DNA of 64,000 nt, taken from assembly GCF_000527035.1 (NCBI RefSeq), contig NZ_AZUK01000001.1, forward strand, positions 1,584,501 through 1,648,500. The letters run 5' to 3'. Of this stretch, positions 1 to 10,262 are shown piece by piece. The notes under the pieces were generated by a model that did no database searches, had not been told where the DNA came from, and was given only the letters and a program-made list of their open reading frames with translations. Source of the DNA: Tolumonas lignilytica. GTDB lineage: Bacteria > Pseudomonadota > Gammaproteobacteria > Enterobacterales > Aeromonadaceae. Each line of letters starts with the position of its first letter. The stretch's first letter is position 1. A program made the position numbers and the translations under genes.

Positions 1-52
1 CATGATGCGGGGCGATAAGATCTTGGCCGATGCCTTAGCCCTGATGGAATAA
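1..52 (+). CDS. 3' end of an unidentified gene (cut by window start)
   Basis: An open frame enters from the left edge and stops with TAA at 50-52; the visible tail ends in KILADALALME. It is followed 45 bases later by a good intrinsic terminator of the same orientation, which supports a real gene end. Too little is visible to name the product. Confidence 0.55.
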   Translation, partial: MMRGDKILADALALME

Positions 53-97
53 CCCACATTCCCGTGACCCTTTCTGTTTTACCATTCATCGATTCTT

Positions 98-122
98 GAG
101 GGCATTAAGCCCTCTTTTTTAT
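98..122 (+). terminator. Rho-independent terminator
   Basis: Stem gagggc / gccctc around an attaa loop, followed by a run of seven or more T. It closes the gene entering from the left edge and lies just beyond the 3' end of the convergent rsmJ. Confidence 0.8.
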
Positions 123-171
123 TGCCGCCTCAGATCATTTTGCAGACAGCAACTCCGTCCTCTTGCAGACG

Positions 172-921
172 TTAACGAGTCACCACATACACATCAAATC
201 GATTACTTTTCGTTTCAATGCTCATGCTCGGCGTCATATCATTCAGATAACCGGCATAATCCGGCCGCTTGACCACCACCCGTTTTCCGGCAACGGCTAA
301 CGCCACCGGCAGCAAGGCATCGGCATCCTGATCGGCGCCCACCAGCGACTGAAACACCCGCATCTCTTTTTTCACCAGAGCCGATTTCTGGCGATGCGGA
401 AACATCGGATCGAGGTAAACCACATCCGGTGTGAAGCCAAGCTGCTGCAGATTATCCAGCGCAGATCCGGCCCGCAGTGACATCCGTTCTCGGACCCAAG
501 GACCAATCTCGTCATCTCGCTGTGCACGCTGCAGACCATCGGCCAGCAAGGCCGCCACCACCGGATGCCGTTCCAGCATCGTCACCTGACAGCCCAGTGA
601 CGCCAGCACAAAGGCATCGCGGCCCAGCCCCGCCGTCGCATCCACCACGGTAGGATTCGCCCCGGATTTCAGACCCACGGCCTTGGCGATCGATTGCCCG
701 CGGCCGCCTCCGAATTTACGCCGATGCGCCACGGCTCCCGCCACAAAATCAACCAACACCGGGCCCAGTTTGGGTTCATCCAGTTTACGCAGTTCCAGAT
801 GTTGTGCATCCCAGACCAAGGCAAAAGGCGCCTCGGTGGTCAGACATTGTAACTGAGTCGTCAATTCGGCCGCCTGCACCCGATACATCGGGTCGTCGGC
901 AATCACCTGAATGGGGTACAT
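172..921 (-). CDS. rsmJ: 16S rRNA (guanine-1516-N2)-methyltransferase RsmJ
   Basis: 249 residues, the usual size for RsmJ (YhiQ), which uses S-adenosylmethionine to methylate G1516 of 16S rRNA in the small subunit. The SAM-binding motif I is seen as [11 protein letters not shown] near residue 94 and the catalytic-type motif as YLDPMFPHR near residue 170. The ATG at 921 gives the typical N terminus. In E. coli the gene neighbours prlC; here a cyclic-di-GMP gene separates the two, both on the minus strand. Name rests on motif order and overall resemblance. Confidence 0.93.
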   Translation of the reverse strand: MYPIQVIADDPMYRVQAAELTTQLQCLTTEAPFALVWDAQHLELRKLDEPKLGPVLVDFVAGAVAHRRKFGGGRGQSIAKAVGLKSGANPTVVDATAGLGRDAFVLASLGCQVTMLERHPVVAALLADGLQRAQRDDEIGPWVRERMSLRAGSALDNLQQLGFTPDVVYLDPMFPHRQKSALVKKEMRVFQSLVGADQDADALLPVALAVAGKRVVVKRPDYAGYLNDMTPSMSIETKSNRFDVYVVTR

Positions 922-991
922 GCCCGTTCCTCTGGGATTGTTTTATTGTGTAGTGGCTATTGTATAACAAAACCGAAGCGGCACTGAGTGC

Positions 992-2716
992 CTATGACAT
1001 GACCTGTTTCAGATAAGTCAGTAGCGCCGGGAAGGGTAAAGGCTGGCTGAACAAATAACCCTGAATATAGCTGCAACGACGTTCCCGCAGATAATCCAGT
1101 TGATCTTCTGTTTCCACCCCTTCAATGATCAAGGTCATCCCGAGGTTATTCACCAGATTGATGATACCATCCAGTAACAGGCATTCCTGTTTTTCTTCCG
1201 GGATACTGCGCACAAACGCCCGATCGATTTTCACCACATCAATCGGAAAACTGCGCAGATAGCTCAATGCGGAGTAGCCGGTTCCAAAATCGTCAATGGC
1301 AATCCCGCACCCGGCCGCGCGTAATGCATGCATCCGCTGACGGTTGGCTTCCTGATTACTCATCAACAGTGATTCAGTTATCTCAAAAATAATGGCATTC
1401 GGGTTTAACCCCATATCGACGATCGTCGTCAGCCATTCCCGTGCATCCAGATCGATGGTCTGGAATTCGGGGGTCGAGCGGTTGATCGACATCTGAATGT
1501 CGGTAAACCCTTGTCGGTGCAGCTTGACCAAGTCTGCGCAGGCATGCAGCAGGATCCACTGCCCCAGCCCTTGAATCAACCCGCTCTCTTCTGCCAGCGG
1601 AATAAATTCAAGCGGCGAGATCGCCCCACGTTCCGGGTGCTGCCAGCGTACCAGTGCCTCCAGCTTTATGACGCGCTGCTGGTCGACATCCCATATGGGC
1701 TGATACACCAGGGATAACTGATGGTATTTGATGGCATTGGCCAGATCCTGCTGCAACCGATTCCGGTCTTGCAGATTCCGGCGCAATTCACTGCTGTATA
1801 GTTTTATCGGAATATGCTGCTTTTTCGCTTCAAACAGCGCCTGTTCCGCATTGCTTAACAAGACATCCGGTTCTTTGGAATCGCTGGGCCAGATCGCAAT
1901 GCCAATCGCGGCAGAGATATAGAGCTGCTGATTTTCCAACTGGAAGGGCCAGTCAAAACTCCCCATCACCTGCTTGGCATAAATCTCGGCCTGACGCCGG
2001 TTCACAATGCCCGGCACCAATAACGCAAATTCATCACCGCCCGTCCGTGCCAGCATATCGCTGGTGCGCAATCGCCCTGACAGGCGGTGTGCCACCGCAC
2101 ACAAGATCTCATCGCCAGTCTGGTGATCCATGCTGGTATTGATGGTTTTCATGCCATTGAGATCCAATACCATCAACGCAAATGGTGATTCATACGAAAC
2201 AAGTCGTTCCAGGCTCTGGGCAAAGAGCTGGCGATTCGGTAACTCGGTCAGCAGATCGTAATGAATATGGTTAAGCACATGACTTTCCGCTTCTTTCTGT
2301 TCACTGAGATCACGGAAAATTGCGACATAGCTACCCGCCGCCGGAGGGATGGTTTGCTTACACACCGTCAGAAAGGCAGGGAAAACTGAACCATCTTTGC
2401 GGCGGTTCCATATTTCACCCTGCCACATGGTTTGCTGTTCCAGCGTTTGCGCCAGTTGACGATAAAAGCGTTTATTCATTAAGCCAGAGCGCCATAGCTC
2501 AACGTTCTGCCCTAAGACCTCATCAGCTTGAAAACCGGTAATTTTCTGGAAAGCAGGATTGACACTCAAGACATGCAAAGACGGATCACAAATCAACACG
2601 GCATCATTGAGATAATGCCAAATGATATTCTGATGCTGATGAAAATAAGTCTGGTCAGGAAAGTAATGCGATTGCATAAAACTGGCTGGCAGTTCCCGCA
2701 GTTGATCTGCCGTCAT
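992..2716 (-). CDS. PAS-GGDEF-EAL cyclic-di-GMP turnover protein
   Basis: 574 residues with three domains in order: a PAS sensor (about 30-145), a GGDEF diguanylate cyclase with intact GGDEF at 226-230, and an EAL phosphodiesterase with EAL at 353-355. An RxxD product-inhibition site (RTSD) sits five residues before GGDEF. The EAL domain keeps the FEITES, DDFGTGYS and EGVET motifs, so both activities look possible. No transmembrane segment or signal peptide is evident, so it should be cytosolic. The signal bound by the PAS domain cannot be told. It stands alone between rsmJ and prlC, with about 210 bases of non-coding sequence upstream. Confidence 0.92.
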   Translation of the reverse strand: MTADQLRELPASFMQSHYFPDQTYFHQHQNIIWHYLNDAVLICDPSLHVLSVNPAFQKITGFQADEVLGQNVELWRSGLMNKRFYRQLAQTLEQQTMWQGEIWNRRKDGSVFPAFLTVCKQTIPPAAGSYVAIFRDLSEQKEAESHVLNHIHYDLLTELPNRQLFAQSLERLVSYESPFALMVLDLNGMKTINTSMDHQTGDEILCAVAHRLSGRLRTSDMLARTGGDEFALLVPGIVNRRQAEIYAKQVMGSFDWPFQLENQQLYISAAIGIAIWPSDSKEPDVLLSNAEQALFEAKKQHIPIKLYSSELRRNLQDRNRLQQDLANAIKYHQLSLVYQPIWDVDQQRVIKLEALVRWQHPERGAISPLEFIPLAEESGLIQGLGQWILLHACADLVKLHRQGFTDIQMSINRSTPEFQTIDLDAREWLTTIVDMGLNPNAIIFEITESLLMSNQEANRQRMHALRAAGCGIAIDDFGTGYSALSYLRSFPIDVVKIDRAFVRSIPEEKQECLLLDGIINLVNNLGMTLIIEGVETEDQLDYLRERRCSYIQGYLFSQPLPFPALLTYLKQVMS

Positions 2717-2883
2717 TTAAAATACGATCTCCCTGCAGCCATCCGTTTCATATCAAGCATCCATGCCTACAACGATTCATTTTCAATGATTTCGAAGCAT
2801 AAACATAAGCAATATGAAGCGCAAACGAAAGCAAAAGCATTCTGTGCTTTGATCACAATTTAGCGGTCATCGTCATGCTTTTG

Positions 2884-2910
2884 AAAAAAAACGGCACCAA
2901 AGTGCCGTTT
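2884..2910 (-). terminator. Terminator of prlC
   Basis: On the minus strand a stem aaacggcac / gtgccgttt with a short loop is followed by a run of eight T. It starts about 20 bases after the prlC stop codon. The remaining 2717-2883 region shows no gene and holds the promoter of the GGDEF-EAL gene. Confidence 0.85.
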
Positions 2911-2930
2911 CTAGCGCGAGATAACAGATT

Positions 2931-4967
2931 TTATTGAATCCCGGAATGGCGGAGTAACGCCTCAATTCGGGGTTCTCTGCCGCGAAATGCCTTGAATAGC
3001 GTCATTGGTTCGTCTGAACCGCCTTTTTCCAAGATATATTGCAGGAAATCCGCACCGGTTTGCGGATTAAATATCCCTTCTTCTTCAAACCGCGAGAAAG
3101 CATCGGCGGATAACACTTCTGCCCACTTATAACTGTAATAACCGGCCGCATAGCCGCCACCGAAGATATGGGAAAAGCTATGTTGGAAACGGTTAAAGGC
3201 CGGTGGCACAATTACCGCCGTCTGTTGGCGGACTTCATCCAGGATCTGCTGAACACGGCCCCCCAACTGCGGGTCATATTCACGATGCAGACGAAAATCA
3301 AAGAGCGCAAACTCCAACTGCCGCACCATCTGCATCGCCGACTGGAAGTTTTTCGCCGCCAGCAGTTTATCCAGTTCACTCTGCGGTAGTGGTTCGCCGG
3401 TCTCATAATGACCAGAGATCACCGCCAGTGCTTCTGGTTCCCAACACCAGTTTTCCAGGAACTGACTAGGCAGTTCCACCGCATCCCAAGGCACTCCGTT
3501 GATCCCGGAAACTCCGGCAACATCAATTTGGGTCAGCATATGATGCAGGCCATGACCAAACTCATGGAACAGCGTCACCACTTCATCATGCGTAAACAGG
3601 GCTGGTTTGCCATCGACCGGACCATTGAAATTACAGGTCAGATAGGCCACCGGGTGTTGCAACTGACCATCCTGACGATAACGCCGCCCCATGCAGTCAT
3701 CCATCCAGGCCCCACCCCGTTTGTGGGCTCGGGCATACAGATCCAGATAGAAGCTGCCACGCAATTCGCCTTTGGCATCGACGATGTCATAAAAACGCAC
3801 ATCCGAATGCCACGTTTCAACCGCCAGATGCGGTTTGATCCGCATACCAAACAGTCGTTTCACCACTTCAAACAGACCCTGCACCACCTTGTGTTCCGGG
3901 AAATACGGACGCAAGGCCTCGTTTGAAATGGCATACAGATGTTGTTTCAGTTTTTCGCTGTAATACGGAATATCCCACGCGGCCAGCGTGTCGATGCCGT
4001 GTTGCTGTTGTGCATATTCCTGCAATTCCTGCAGCTCACGCAAAGCATGTGGACGGGAGCGAACCGCCAGATCCGTCAGGAAATCCACCACCTGCTGTGT
4101 GGAGTGCGCCATCTTGGTGGCCAGAGAACGTTCGGCATAATTGGCAAAACCGAGTAATTGTGCAAGCTCATGTCGTAGCGCCAGGATTTCCTCAATCAAT
4201 GGCGAATTATCCCAGGTGCCGGCATTCGGACCCTGATCCGATGCCCGGGTCGTGAATGCGGTATAAGCCTCTTCACGTAATGCCCGATCATCGGCGTACA
4301 TCATCACCGGCAGATAAGAGGGAATATCCAGCGTAAAGACCCAACCGTCCAGTTCACGACTTTGTGCCTGCTGTTTCGCCGCGGCTTTGGCCGAATCAGG
4401 CAAACCGGCCAATGCGCTTTCGTCAGTGATGTGCTTGATCCAGGCCTGTGTGGCATCCATCACCTGATTATTAAACTGAGAGGCCAGTTCTGACAGGCGA
4501 CTGACGATCTGGCCATAACGCTGCTGCTGTTCTGCTGGTAGTGCAATCCCCGACAATCGGAAATCACGTAAGGTGTTATTAACCTGTTGCTGTTGTGCCT
4601 GACTCAGACGACGGAATTCATTACTGTCGGCCAATTGCTGATACGCCCGATACAACCCGTCATGTTGCCCGACAAAAGTTTGATATTCAGACAATAATGG
4701 CAGACAGGCTTCATAAGCGGCACGCAGTTCATCATTATTAATGACCGAATTCATATGACTGACTGGCGACCAGATACGGGACAATCGGTCATCGCACTCT
4801 TCCAGCGGTGCTATCAGGCTATCCCAGGTCAAATCTGACGAACGTAATACTTCTGTTATACGCTGTTTGGCTTCATTAATCGCCTGTTGCACAGCAGGCT
4901 GTACATGTTCTGGTTTGATCTTGCTGAACGGCGGTAAGCCATCCATGGATAACAGCGGGTTGCTCAT
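2931..4967 (-). CDS. prlC: Oligopeptidase A (M3 family zinc metallopeptidase)
   Basis: About 678 residues, as in E. coli PrlC (oligopeptidase A), a cytosolic zinc endopeptidase that degrades cleaved signal peptides and other oligopeptides. The zinc motif HEFGH lies near residue 467, with the downstream helix glutamate region and the AAGYYSYKWAEV segment typical of M3 enzymes. An in-frame GTG lies two codons upstream (4973), but the ATG at 4967 gives MSNPLLSMDGLPPFSK, matching the family N terminus, and has a GAGG ribosome site. Ends in a clear terminator. Confidence 0.95.
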   Translation of the reverse strand: MSNPLLSMDGLPPFSKIKPEHVQPAVQQAINEAKQRITEVLRSSDLTWDSLIAPLEECDDRLSRIWSPVSHMNSVINNDELRAAYEACLPLLSEYQTFVGQHDGLYRAYQQLADSNEFRRLSQAQQQQVNNTLRDFRLSGIALPAEQQQRYGQIVSRLSELASQFNNQVMDATQAWIKHITDESALAGLPDSAKAAAKQQAQSRELDGWVFTLDIPSYLPVMMYADDRALREEAYTAFTTRASDQGPNAGTWDNSPLIEEILALRHELAQLLGFANYAERSLATKMAHSTQQVVDFLTDLAVRSRPHALRELQELQEYAQQQHGIDTLAAWDIPYYSEKLKQHLYAISNEALRPYFPEHKVVQGLFEVVKRLFGMRIKPHLAVETWHSDVRFYDIVDAKGELRGSFYLDLYARAHKRGGAWMDDCMGRRYRQDGQLQHPVAYLTCNFNGPVDGKPALFTHDEVVTLFHEFGHGLHHMLTQIDVAGVSGINGVPWDAVELPSQFLENWCWEPEALAVISGHYETGEPLPQSELDKLLAAKNFQSAMQMVRQLEFALFDFRLHREYDPQLGGRVQQILDEVRQQTAVIVPPAFNRFQHSFSHIFGGGYAAGYYSYKWAEVLSADAFSRFEEEGIFNPQTGADFLQYILEKGGSDEPMTLFKAFRGREPRIEALLRHSGIQ

Positions 4968-5191
4968 CGGCACTTACCTCAGAATACGGCACAGAAACAG
5001 AATATTGATTCTTATTAACATGCGGTCAGAATAACTATTTATCAAGCCTTGTTGCTGTGATCTCATCCAACTTTGTTCTTTGCGCCCACCCGTGCTATAT
5101 CTTGATGATTCGCGCAAGGATCCTTTGTGGCAGAATAACCTTGCCACCAACACAGCGCGCTATCCGCCAAAAGGCAGGCAATGGAACTATC

Positions 5192-6889
5192 ATGCTGACG
5201 TATTGGAAAAATTTATTCCTGAGCTTTTCTACTGCACACCGGTTATCCCGTCGCTTACTGGCCTACATCCTTGCCTGCAGTACGGTGTTAGCCCTGATCT
5301 CGACCCTGTTGCAGTTGGGCTGGGATTACAGCCAAAGTGTCGATGACACCAAAGAGCGCATAACTGAACTGGCCCGCTCGCATCGTACCGCCATTGCGGC
5401 CAGTGTCTGGAATATGGATACCGAGCAGTTAGGCTTGCAGCTAAAAGGGTTGCAGCAAATGCCTGACGTACAGGCCGCCACCGTATATGAAAAAATCGAT
5501 GGGCAGTTGCTGGAACGCGGTCATGTCGGCCGGGTGAACGGCCTGCAAGTGCTGACACAAACTTTCCCGCTGTCTTACGAAAGTTACGATGTTGGCGAAC
5601 TGAAAATTGACCTGACCTTAGAACCCATTTATCAGCGCTTATGGCAAAAAAGCCTGATTATTCTGGCCACTCAGACACTGAAAACCCTGTTGGTTTCGTT
5701 CTGCATCATGCTGATTTTTTATCATCAGTTGATCCGCCATTTGCATAAGATCAGGGCTTTCCTGCAAAAGCTGGATGCCAGCAATACCATCCAGCCTTTG
5801 GCATTGGAACGAGACCCTCCATCAGATGCAGCGCAGGATGAGCTGGATGCGATCGTCATCAGCATCAATGATATGCAGCAACGACACAATGATGACTGGC
5901 AGAAACAGCTCTCGTATGCCGATAATCTGCAACAAGAACATGCGCTCAATATCAGGCTCAACGAACAACTTGAGCAAAAAGTCACAGAACGGACTCACTC
6001 ACTCGAAGAGAGTCATCGCGAACTCAAAATGGCCTACGCCAATCTGAAAAACACACAGCAATCATTAATTGAAGCCGAAAAGATGGCGTCACTAGGTGCG
6101 TTGGTAACTGGCATGGCACACGAGCTGAATACCCCTTTAGGGGTCAGCATGACTGCCAGCCGTTTTTTGAGCAATAAACTAAAAGAGCTGGCCTTGCTGC
6201 CATCAGCAGAGTCGTTCTCTCGCGAACACTGGCAAACGCAACTGGAAGCCATTGGTGAGTCGGGAGAGCTACTGTCGCAACAGCTCAGAAAAGCGGTTGA
6301 TCTGTTGAATAATTTTCAACAAATTGCAATCACCCACAGTGCACAACAAACCAGCAGCTTCAACATTGCCGAAACACTGCATCAGATCATTGTCTCTCAG
6401 GGGCACCGTCTGAACCAGGAACATTGCCATGTGTCGATTCAGTGTGAACCAGCACTGGAGATGCACAGCTATCTCTCGGCGTTCAGTCGTGTTTGCAATC
6501 ATCTGTTGCAAAATTCGCTGGATCACGGATTTGACCACTGCAACCGGCCAAGAACCATCACTATTCAGGTGACAGCGGAACAGGGTGAGATACACCTAGA
6601 TTATTACGATAATGGACAGGGTATTGCGCCAGAATTACTGCCGCATATTTTCGAACCGTTTGTCACCAGTCGGCGGGCACAGGGCTTTTCCGGTCTGGGT
6701 TGTTACATCGTCTATAATCAGGTTGTACAATTATTGGGTGGACGAATCAAATGCCAGAGCAACGTCGGTAATGGCGCTCATTTCCATATTGAAATACCAA
6801 AGAATGTCGATGAAGCAGCAGATGATTCGGTATTTCCAATTGTTTCCGGTAGCACACGCAACCGACAAACATCCATCAACTCTGGCTGA
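5192..6889 (+). CDS. Orphan membrane sensor histidine kinase
   Basis: About 565 residues from the ATG at 5192; the frame is open back to 5057, but the upstream part lacks protein-like character and the TM1 charge pattern fits the later start. Order: TM1 about 20-44, a periplasmic sensor of about 110 residues, TM2 about 155-178, a coiled-coil linker, H-box GMAHELNTPLG with the phosphorylatable His near 310, N-box NSLDHGF, G1 DNGQGI and G2 GFSGLGCYIV. All catalytic motifs are present. No response regulator lies next to it, so its partner is elsewhere. The HELNTPLG H-box is of the type found in kinases with long coiled coils. The ligand is unknown. Confidence 0.85.
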   Translation: MLTYWKNLFLSFSTAHRLSRRLLAYILACSTVLALISTLLQLGWDYSQSVDDTKERITELARSHRTAIAASVWNMDTEQLGLQLKGLQQMPDVQAATVYEKIDGQLLERGHVGRVNGLQVLTQTFPLSYESYDVGELKIDLTLEPIYQRLWQKSLIILATQTLKTLLVSFCIMLIFYHQLIRHLHKIRAFLQKLDASNTIQPLALERDPPSDAAQDELDAIVISINDMQQRHNDDWQKQLSYADNLQQEHALNIRLNEQLEQKVTERTHSLEESHRELKMAYANLKNTQQSLIEAEKMASLGALVTGMAHELNTPLGVSMTASRFLSNKLKELALLPSAESFSREHWQTQLEAIGESGELLSQQLRKAVDLLNNFQQIAITHSAQQTSSFNIAETLHQIIVSQGHRLNQEHCHVSIQCEPALEMHSYLSAFSRVCNHLLQNSLDHGFDHCNRPRTITIQVTAEQGEIHLDYYDNGQGIAPELLPHIFEPFVTSRRAQGFSGLGCYIVYNQVVQLLGGRIKCQSNVGNGAHFHIEIPKNVDEAADDSVFPIVSGSTRNRQTSINSG

Positions 6890-6934
6890 TTTATGTTATT
6901 CTGCCTCCATTTTTAGCCTCACGCGGAAGCTCGC

Positions 6935-8728
6935 ATGTCTATTCAACCTTCAGTTGCAGAACGTCTGACTCTGGTTCGTGGCTCAATGCAACACGCAGAT
7001 ATTCAGGCATTTATTGTCCCTCACGAAGATGAGCATCTCGGCGAATACACCGCACCGACTGATGAACGATTGGCCTGGTTAACAGGCTTCACAGGGTCTG
7101 CCGGCGTCGCCGTGATTCTGGCCGATAAAGCTGCACTCTTTGTTGATGGCCGATATACCGTTCAGGCCCGACAGCAAGTCTCCGAGGAGCAGTTTTCTGT
7201 ACTGCATCTGCTGCAGGATCCGTTGAGCGATTGGCTGATCCAGCAGTTGCCCGCGAATAGCCGGGTGGGTATTGATGCTCGCCTGCATAGTCTGGACTGG
7301 TATCGTAAACACGAACAAAATCTGTCTGCTGCGCAGATCAGCCTGCATCCCTTGGCGCAAAATCCTATCGACCAGCACTGGTCTGATCGCCCTGAACCGG
7401 TCGAGTCTCCGGCTCGCCTGTTTGCCGATGAAATTGCCGGTGAAAGCAGCGCCGCCAAACGTCAGCGGCTCGCCGCACAACTGCGCGCACAATCAGCCGA
7501 CGCTCTGCTGTTAAGCCAGAATGAATCAATTAACTGGCTATTGAATATCCGTGGCACGGACATTCCGGCCCTGCCGGTGGTGAATGCATTTGCGGTGTTA
7601 TATAGCAATGCCACGCTGGATCTCTTCATCAAGCCAAGCCGCCTCGACAGCCAGTTCAGCAGCCATGTCGGTAACGATGTGTCCGTCTATCCGGCCGGTA
7701 AACTGAACGATGTATTACAACGTCTGGGGGAAGATGCCCTGACCGTCTGGCTAGACAGTGCCAACACCAATGCCGCCTGTGCGTTGCAACTGCAACAATA
7801 TGGAGCTCGCCTGCTGGATCAGGTGGATCCTTGCCTGCTGGCCAAGGCCTGCAAAAATACTACCGAAATTGCGGGCATGACCGAAGCACATCGTAAAGAT
7901 GCCATCGCCATGTGCCAGTTCCTGGCCTGGCTAGATCATGCGAGAGCTGAAGGCTTACAAAGTGATGAAGCGCAACTGGCTGAAAAGCTGGAAAGCTACC
8001 GACTGCAGCAACCGGGCTATCTGGAGCCCAGTTTTGCCACTATCTCGGCATTAGGCCCGAATGCGGCCTTACCGCACTATAATTTCCGCAATGCGCCGCC
8101 ACGGGCCTTCGGTCAGGATGGCATCTATCTGGTCGACTCCGGCGGTCATTATGCAGAAGGCACCACCGACATCACCCGCACGGTTCAAGTGGGCGAAGTC
8201 AGTGATGAAGTGCGCCAGCTATTTACCCTTGTGATGAAAGGCCATATTGCGCTCAGCCGGGCACAATTCCCGAAAGGCACCTGCGGTATGCAGCTGGATG
8301 TGCTGGCTCGCATCGCACTATGGCAGCACGGATTTAACTACGATCATGGCACCGGCCACGGTGTCGGCCATGTTTTGAGTGTGCACGAAGGGCCGCAACG
8401 CATCTCGCCCAAAGGCAGTACCACGCCGCTGGAGCCGGGCATGGTCATTTCAAACGAGCCCGGCTATTACCGCGAAGGCGCATTTGGCATGCGCTGCGAA
8501 AATCTGGTTGTGGTGGAAACAGCCACCCATTCCGGCGAAATAGACCGCTATGCCTTCCGCAATCTCACAATGGTGCCATTCGACAAACGTTTACTCCTGG
8601 TCGAACAACTGAGCGAGGAAGAAAAACAGTGGTGGAATGACTATCACCGTGAAGTATTTCTGATGCTGGCGACCAGCCTGCAAGGCAACGAATTATTGTG
8701 GCTGGAACAAGCCACGGCAGCGATTTGA
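6935..8728 (+). CDS. Xaa-Pro aminopeptidase, long M24B (APP1-type)
   Basis: 597 residues, about the length of eukaryotic-type aminopeptidase P rather than the 440-residue E. coli PepP. Two creatinase-type N-terminal domains precede the pita-bread catalytic domain. The dinuclear metal ligands are seen in VDSGGHYAEGTTDITRT (two Asp), GTGHGVGHVLSVHEGP (His), NEPGYYREGAFGMRCEN (Glu) and the final ENL (Glu). It removes N-terminal residues preceding proline from peptides in the cytosol. It starts 45 bases after the sensor kinase; a separate promoter in that gap is not obvious. Confidence 0.92.
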   Translation: MSIQPSVAERLTLVRGSMQHADIQAFIVPHEDEHLGEYTAPTDERLAWLTGFTGSAGVAVILADKAALFVDGRYTVQARQQVSEEQFSVLHLLQDPLSDWLIQQLPANSRVGIDARLHSLDWYRKHEQNLSAAQISLHPLAQNPIDQHWSDRPEPVESPARLFADEIAGESSAAKRQRLAAQLRAQSADALLLSQNESINWLLNIRGTDIPALPVVNAFAVLYSNATLDLFIKPSRLDSQFSSHVGNDVSVYPAGKLNDVLQRLGEDALTVWLDSANTNAACALQLQQYGARLLDQVDPCLLAKACKNTTEIAGMTEAHRKDAIAMCQFLAWLDHARAEGLQSDEAQLAEKLESYRLQQPGYLEPSFATISALGPNAALPHYNFRNAPPRAFGQDGIYLVDSGGHYAEGTTDITRTVQVGEVSDEVRQLFTLVMKGHIALSRAQFPKGTCGMQLDVLARIALWQHGFNYDHGTGHGVGHVLSVHEGPQRISPKGSTTPLEPGMVISNEPGYYREGAFGMRCENLVVVETATHSGEIDRYAFRNLTMVPFDKRLLLVEQLSEEEKQWWNDYHREVFLMLATSLQGNELLWLEQATAAI

Positions 8729-8853
8729 ACGCCGCTCCCATGAATATGGAACTCCAGACGCAGACTGCGCAGCAAACTGGCAGTCCGCGCCTGCGATTGT
8801 TACAATCTGATTTATTTGCCGCGCTATTTAGCAAGCTAGCAACAAGGAACACC

Positions 8854-10206
8854 ATGCTGTATTCAGCCTATTTTCGCCGCCAATTGGAAAAATTGCCGCT
8901 GTTACCAGTGGACGGTGACGCCATGCAGATTTTGCATCAGGCCAGTCAGTTCAAACAGCGTATTCTTGAATTGATTGCCCACGCTGAACGCCGAATTTAT
9001 CTGGTCGCCCTCTATCTGCAAGATGATGAAGCAGGCCAGGAAATCATGAAGGCACTGTATGCCGCCAAACAAGCCCGGCCACAGCTGGACATTAAGGTTT
9101 TTGTCGATTTTCACCGCGCACAGCGAGGGTTGATTGGTAAAGGGCCTCAGTCCGGTAATCACGTGATGTATCAGGATTTCGCCGCGCGTTTTCCAACCTG
9201 TGACATCCCGTTTTATGGTGTTCCGGTAAAACGCCGGGAATGGTTGGGGGTTTTACACCTCAAAGGCTTTCTGTTTGATAATACATTGCTTTATTCCGGG
9301 GCCAGCCTGAATAACATTTATCTGCAGCAGCAGGAGCGTTACCGTTTTGATCGCTATCATCAGATCCAAAACGCTGATTTGGCCGATAGTTTTGCCCGTT
9401 TTATCCTCCGCCATTTCGTCAACGACACGGCCGTACCGCGACTGGATAAACCGAATATCCCGAATATCAAGCAGATCAGGAGCGAGCAACGCCGTTTTCT
9501 GCGCCGTCTGCAAGCCGGACGTTATGAATTTGAAGAGAGCGTGATCGGACCGCGTCAGTTTGGAGTCACACCGCTGGTCGGTTTGGGGAAACGGGGGAAT
9601 CGTTTAAACCGAACCATCCGCGATCTGGTCCGCAGTGCGGAACGGGAAATCTTTATCTGCACACCGTATTTCAACCCACCGCTTTCGCTCGCGCGCGATT
9701 TGCATGGCTTGTTGAAACGGAAAGTGAAAGTCACCATCGTGGTCGGAGATAAAACGGCCAACGACTTCTTTATTCCAACTTGTGAACCCTTTAAAACCGT
9801 CGGTGGTCTGCCTTATCTCTATGAAGTCAATCTGCGCCGCTTTGCCAGCCGCTACCAGAATTTCATTGATAACGGGCAACTGAATATCATGCTATGGCGA
9901 CACGAGCAGAACTCTTATCATCTGAAAGGAATTTTTGTCGATGACCAGTTGAGCCTGATCACCGGCAGCAACCTGAATCCCCGCGCCTGGGCGCTGGATC
10001 TGGAAAACGGCATGCTGTTACGGGATCCGCATCGTCTGTTGTCCGATCGGTTCTTTGCCGAGAGAGAAAACATCCTGCTGCATACCCACCGACTGACGCA
10101 TTTCAGTGAGTTAGAACAGTTGCAGGATTATCCCGATGCCGTCAAACGCTTGCTGACCCGAATACAGCGCTTCAAAGCCCATATACTGTTAAAGCAGATC
10201 TTATAA
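8854..10206 (+). CDS. pssA: CDP-diacylglycerol--serine O-phosphatidyltransferase
   Basis: 450 residues from the ATG at 8854, which has an AAGGAAC ribosome site and matches the 451-residue E. coli PssA; an in-frame upstream start (8698) would overlap the previous gene and is disfavoured. It is a phospholipase-D-superfamily enzyme making phosphatidylserine for phosphatidylethanolamine synthesis, peripheral on the inner membrane. Two HKD-type motifs are visible: LHLKGFLFDNTLLYSGASLN near 134 and YHLKGIFVDDQLSLITGSNL near 356. VDFHRAQRG, VTPLVGLGK and VGDKTANDFFIP are further PssA hallmarks. Confidence 0.95.
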   Translation: MLYSAYFRRQLEKLPLLPVDGDAMQILHQASQFKQRILELIAHAERRIYLVALYLQDDEAGQEIMKALYAAKQARPQLDIKVFVDFHRAQRGLIGKGPQSGNHVMYQDFAARFPTCDIPFYGVPVKRREWLGVLHLKGFLFDNTLLYSGASLNNIYLQQQERYRFDRYHQIQNADLADSFARFILRHFVNDTAVPRLDKPNIPNIKQIRSEQRRFLRRLQAGRYEFEESVIGPRQFGVTPLVGLGKRGNRLNRTIRDLVRSAEREIFICTPYFNPPLSLARDLHGLLKRKVKVTIVVGDKTANDFFIPTCEPFKTVGGLPYLYEVNLRRFASRYQNFIDNGQLNIMLWRHEQNSYHLKGIFVDDQLSLITGSNLNPRAWALDLENGMLLRDPHRLLSDRFFAERENILLHTHRLTHFSELEQLQDYPDAVKRLLTRIQRFKAHILLKQIL

Positions 10207-10213
10207 CTGCCAC

Positions 10214-10250
10214 AAAAAAGCCCGCACTTCACAGCGCGGGCTTTTCTTTT
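10214..10250. terminator. Bidirectional terminator between pssA and putP
   Basis: A-rich tract, stem aagcccgc / gcgggctt, then a T-rich tract. It lies between two convergent genes and can serve both. Confidence 0.85.
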
Positions 10251-10262
10251 CACAGTAACAAC

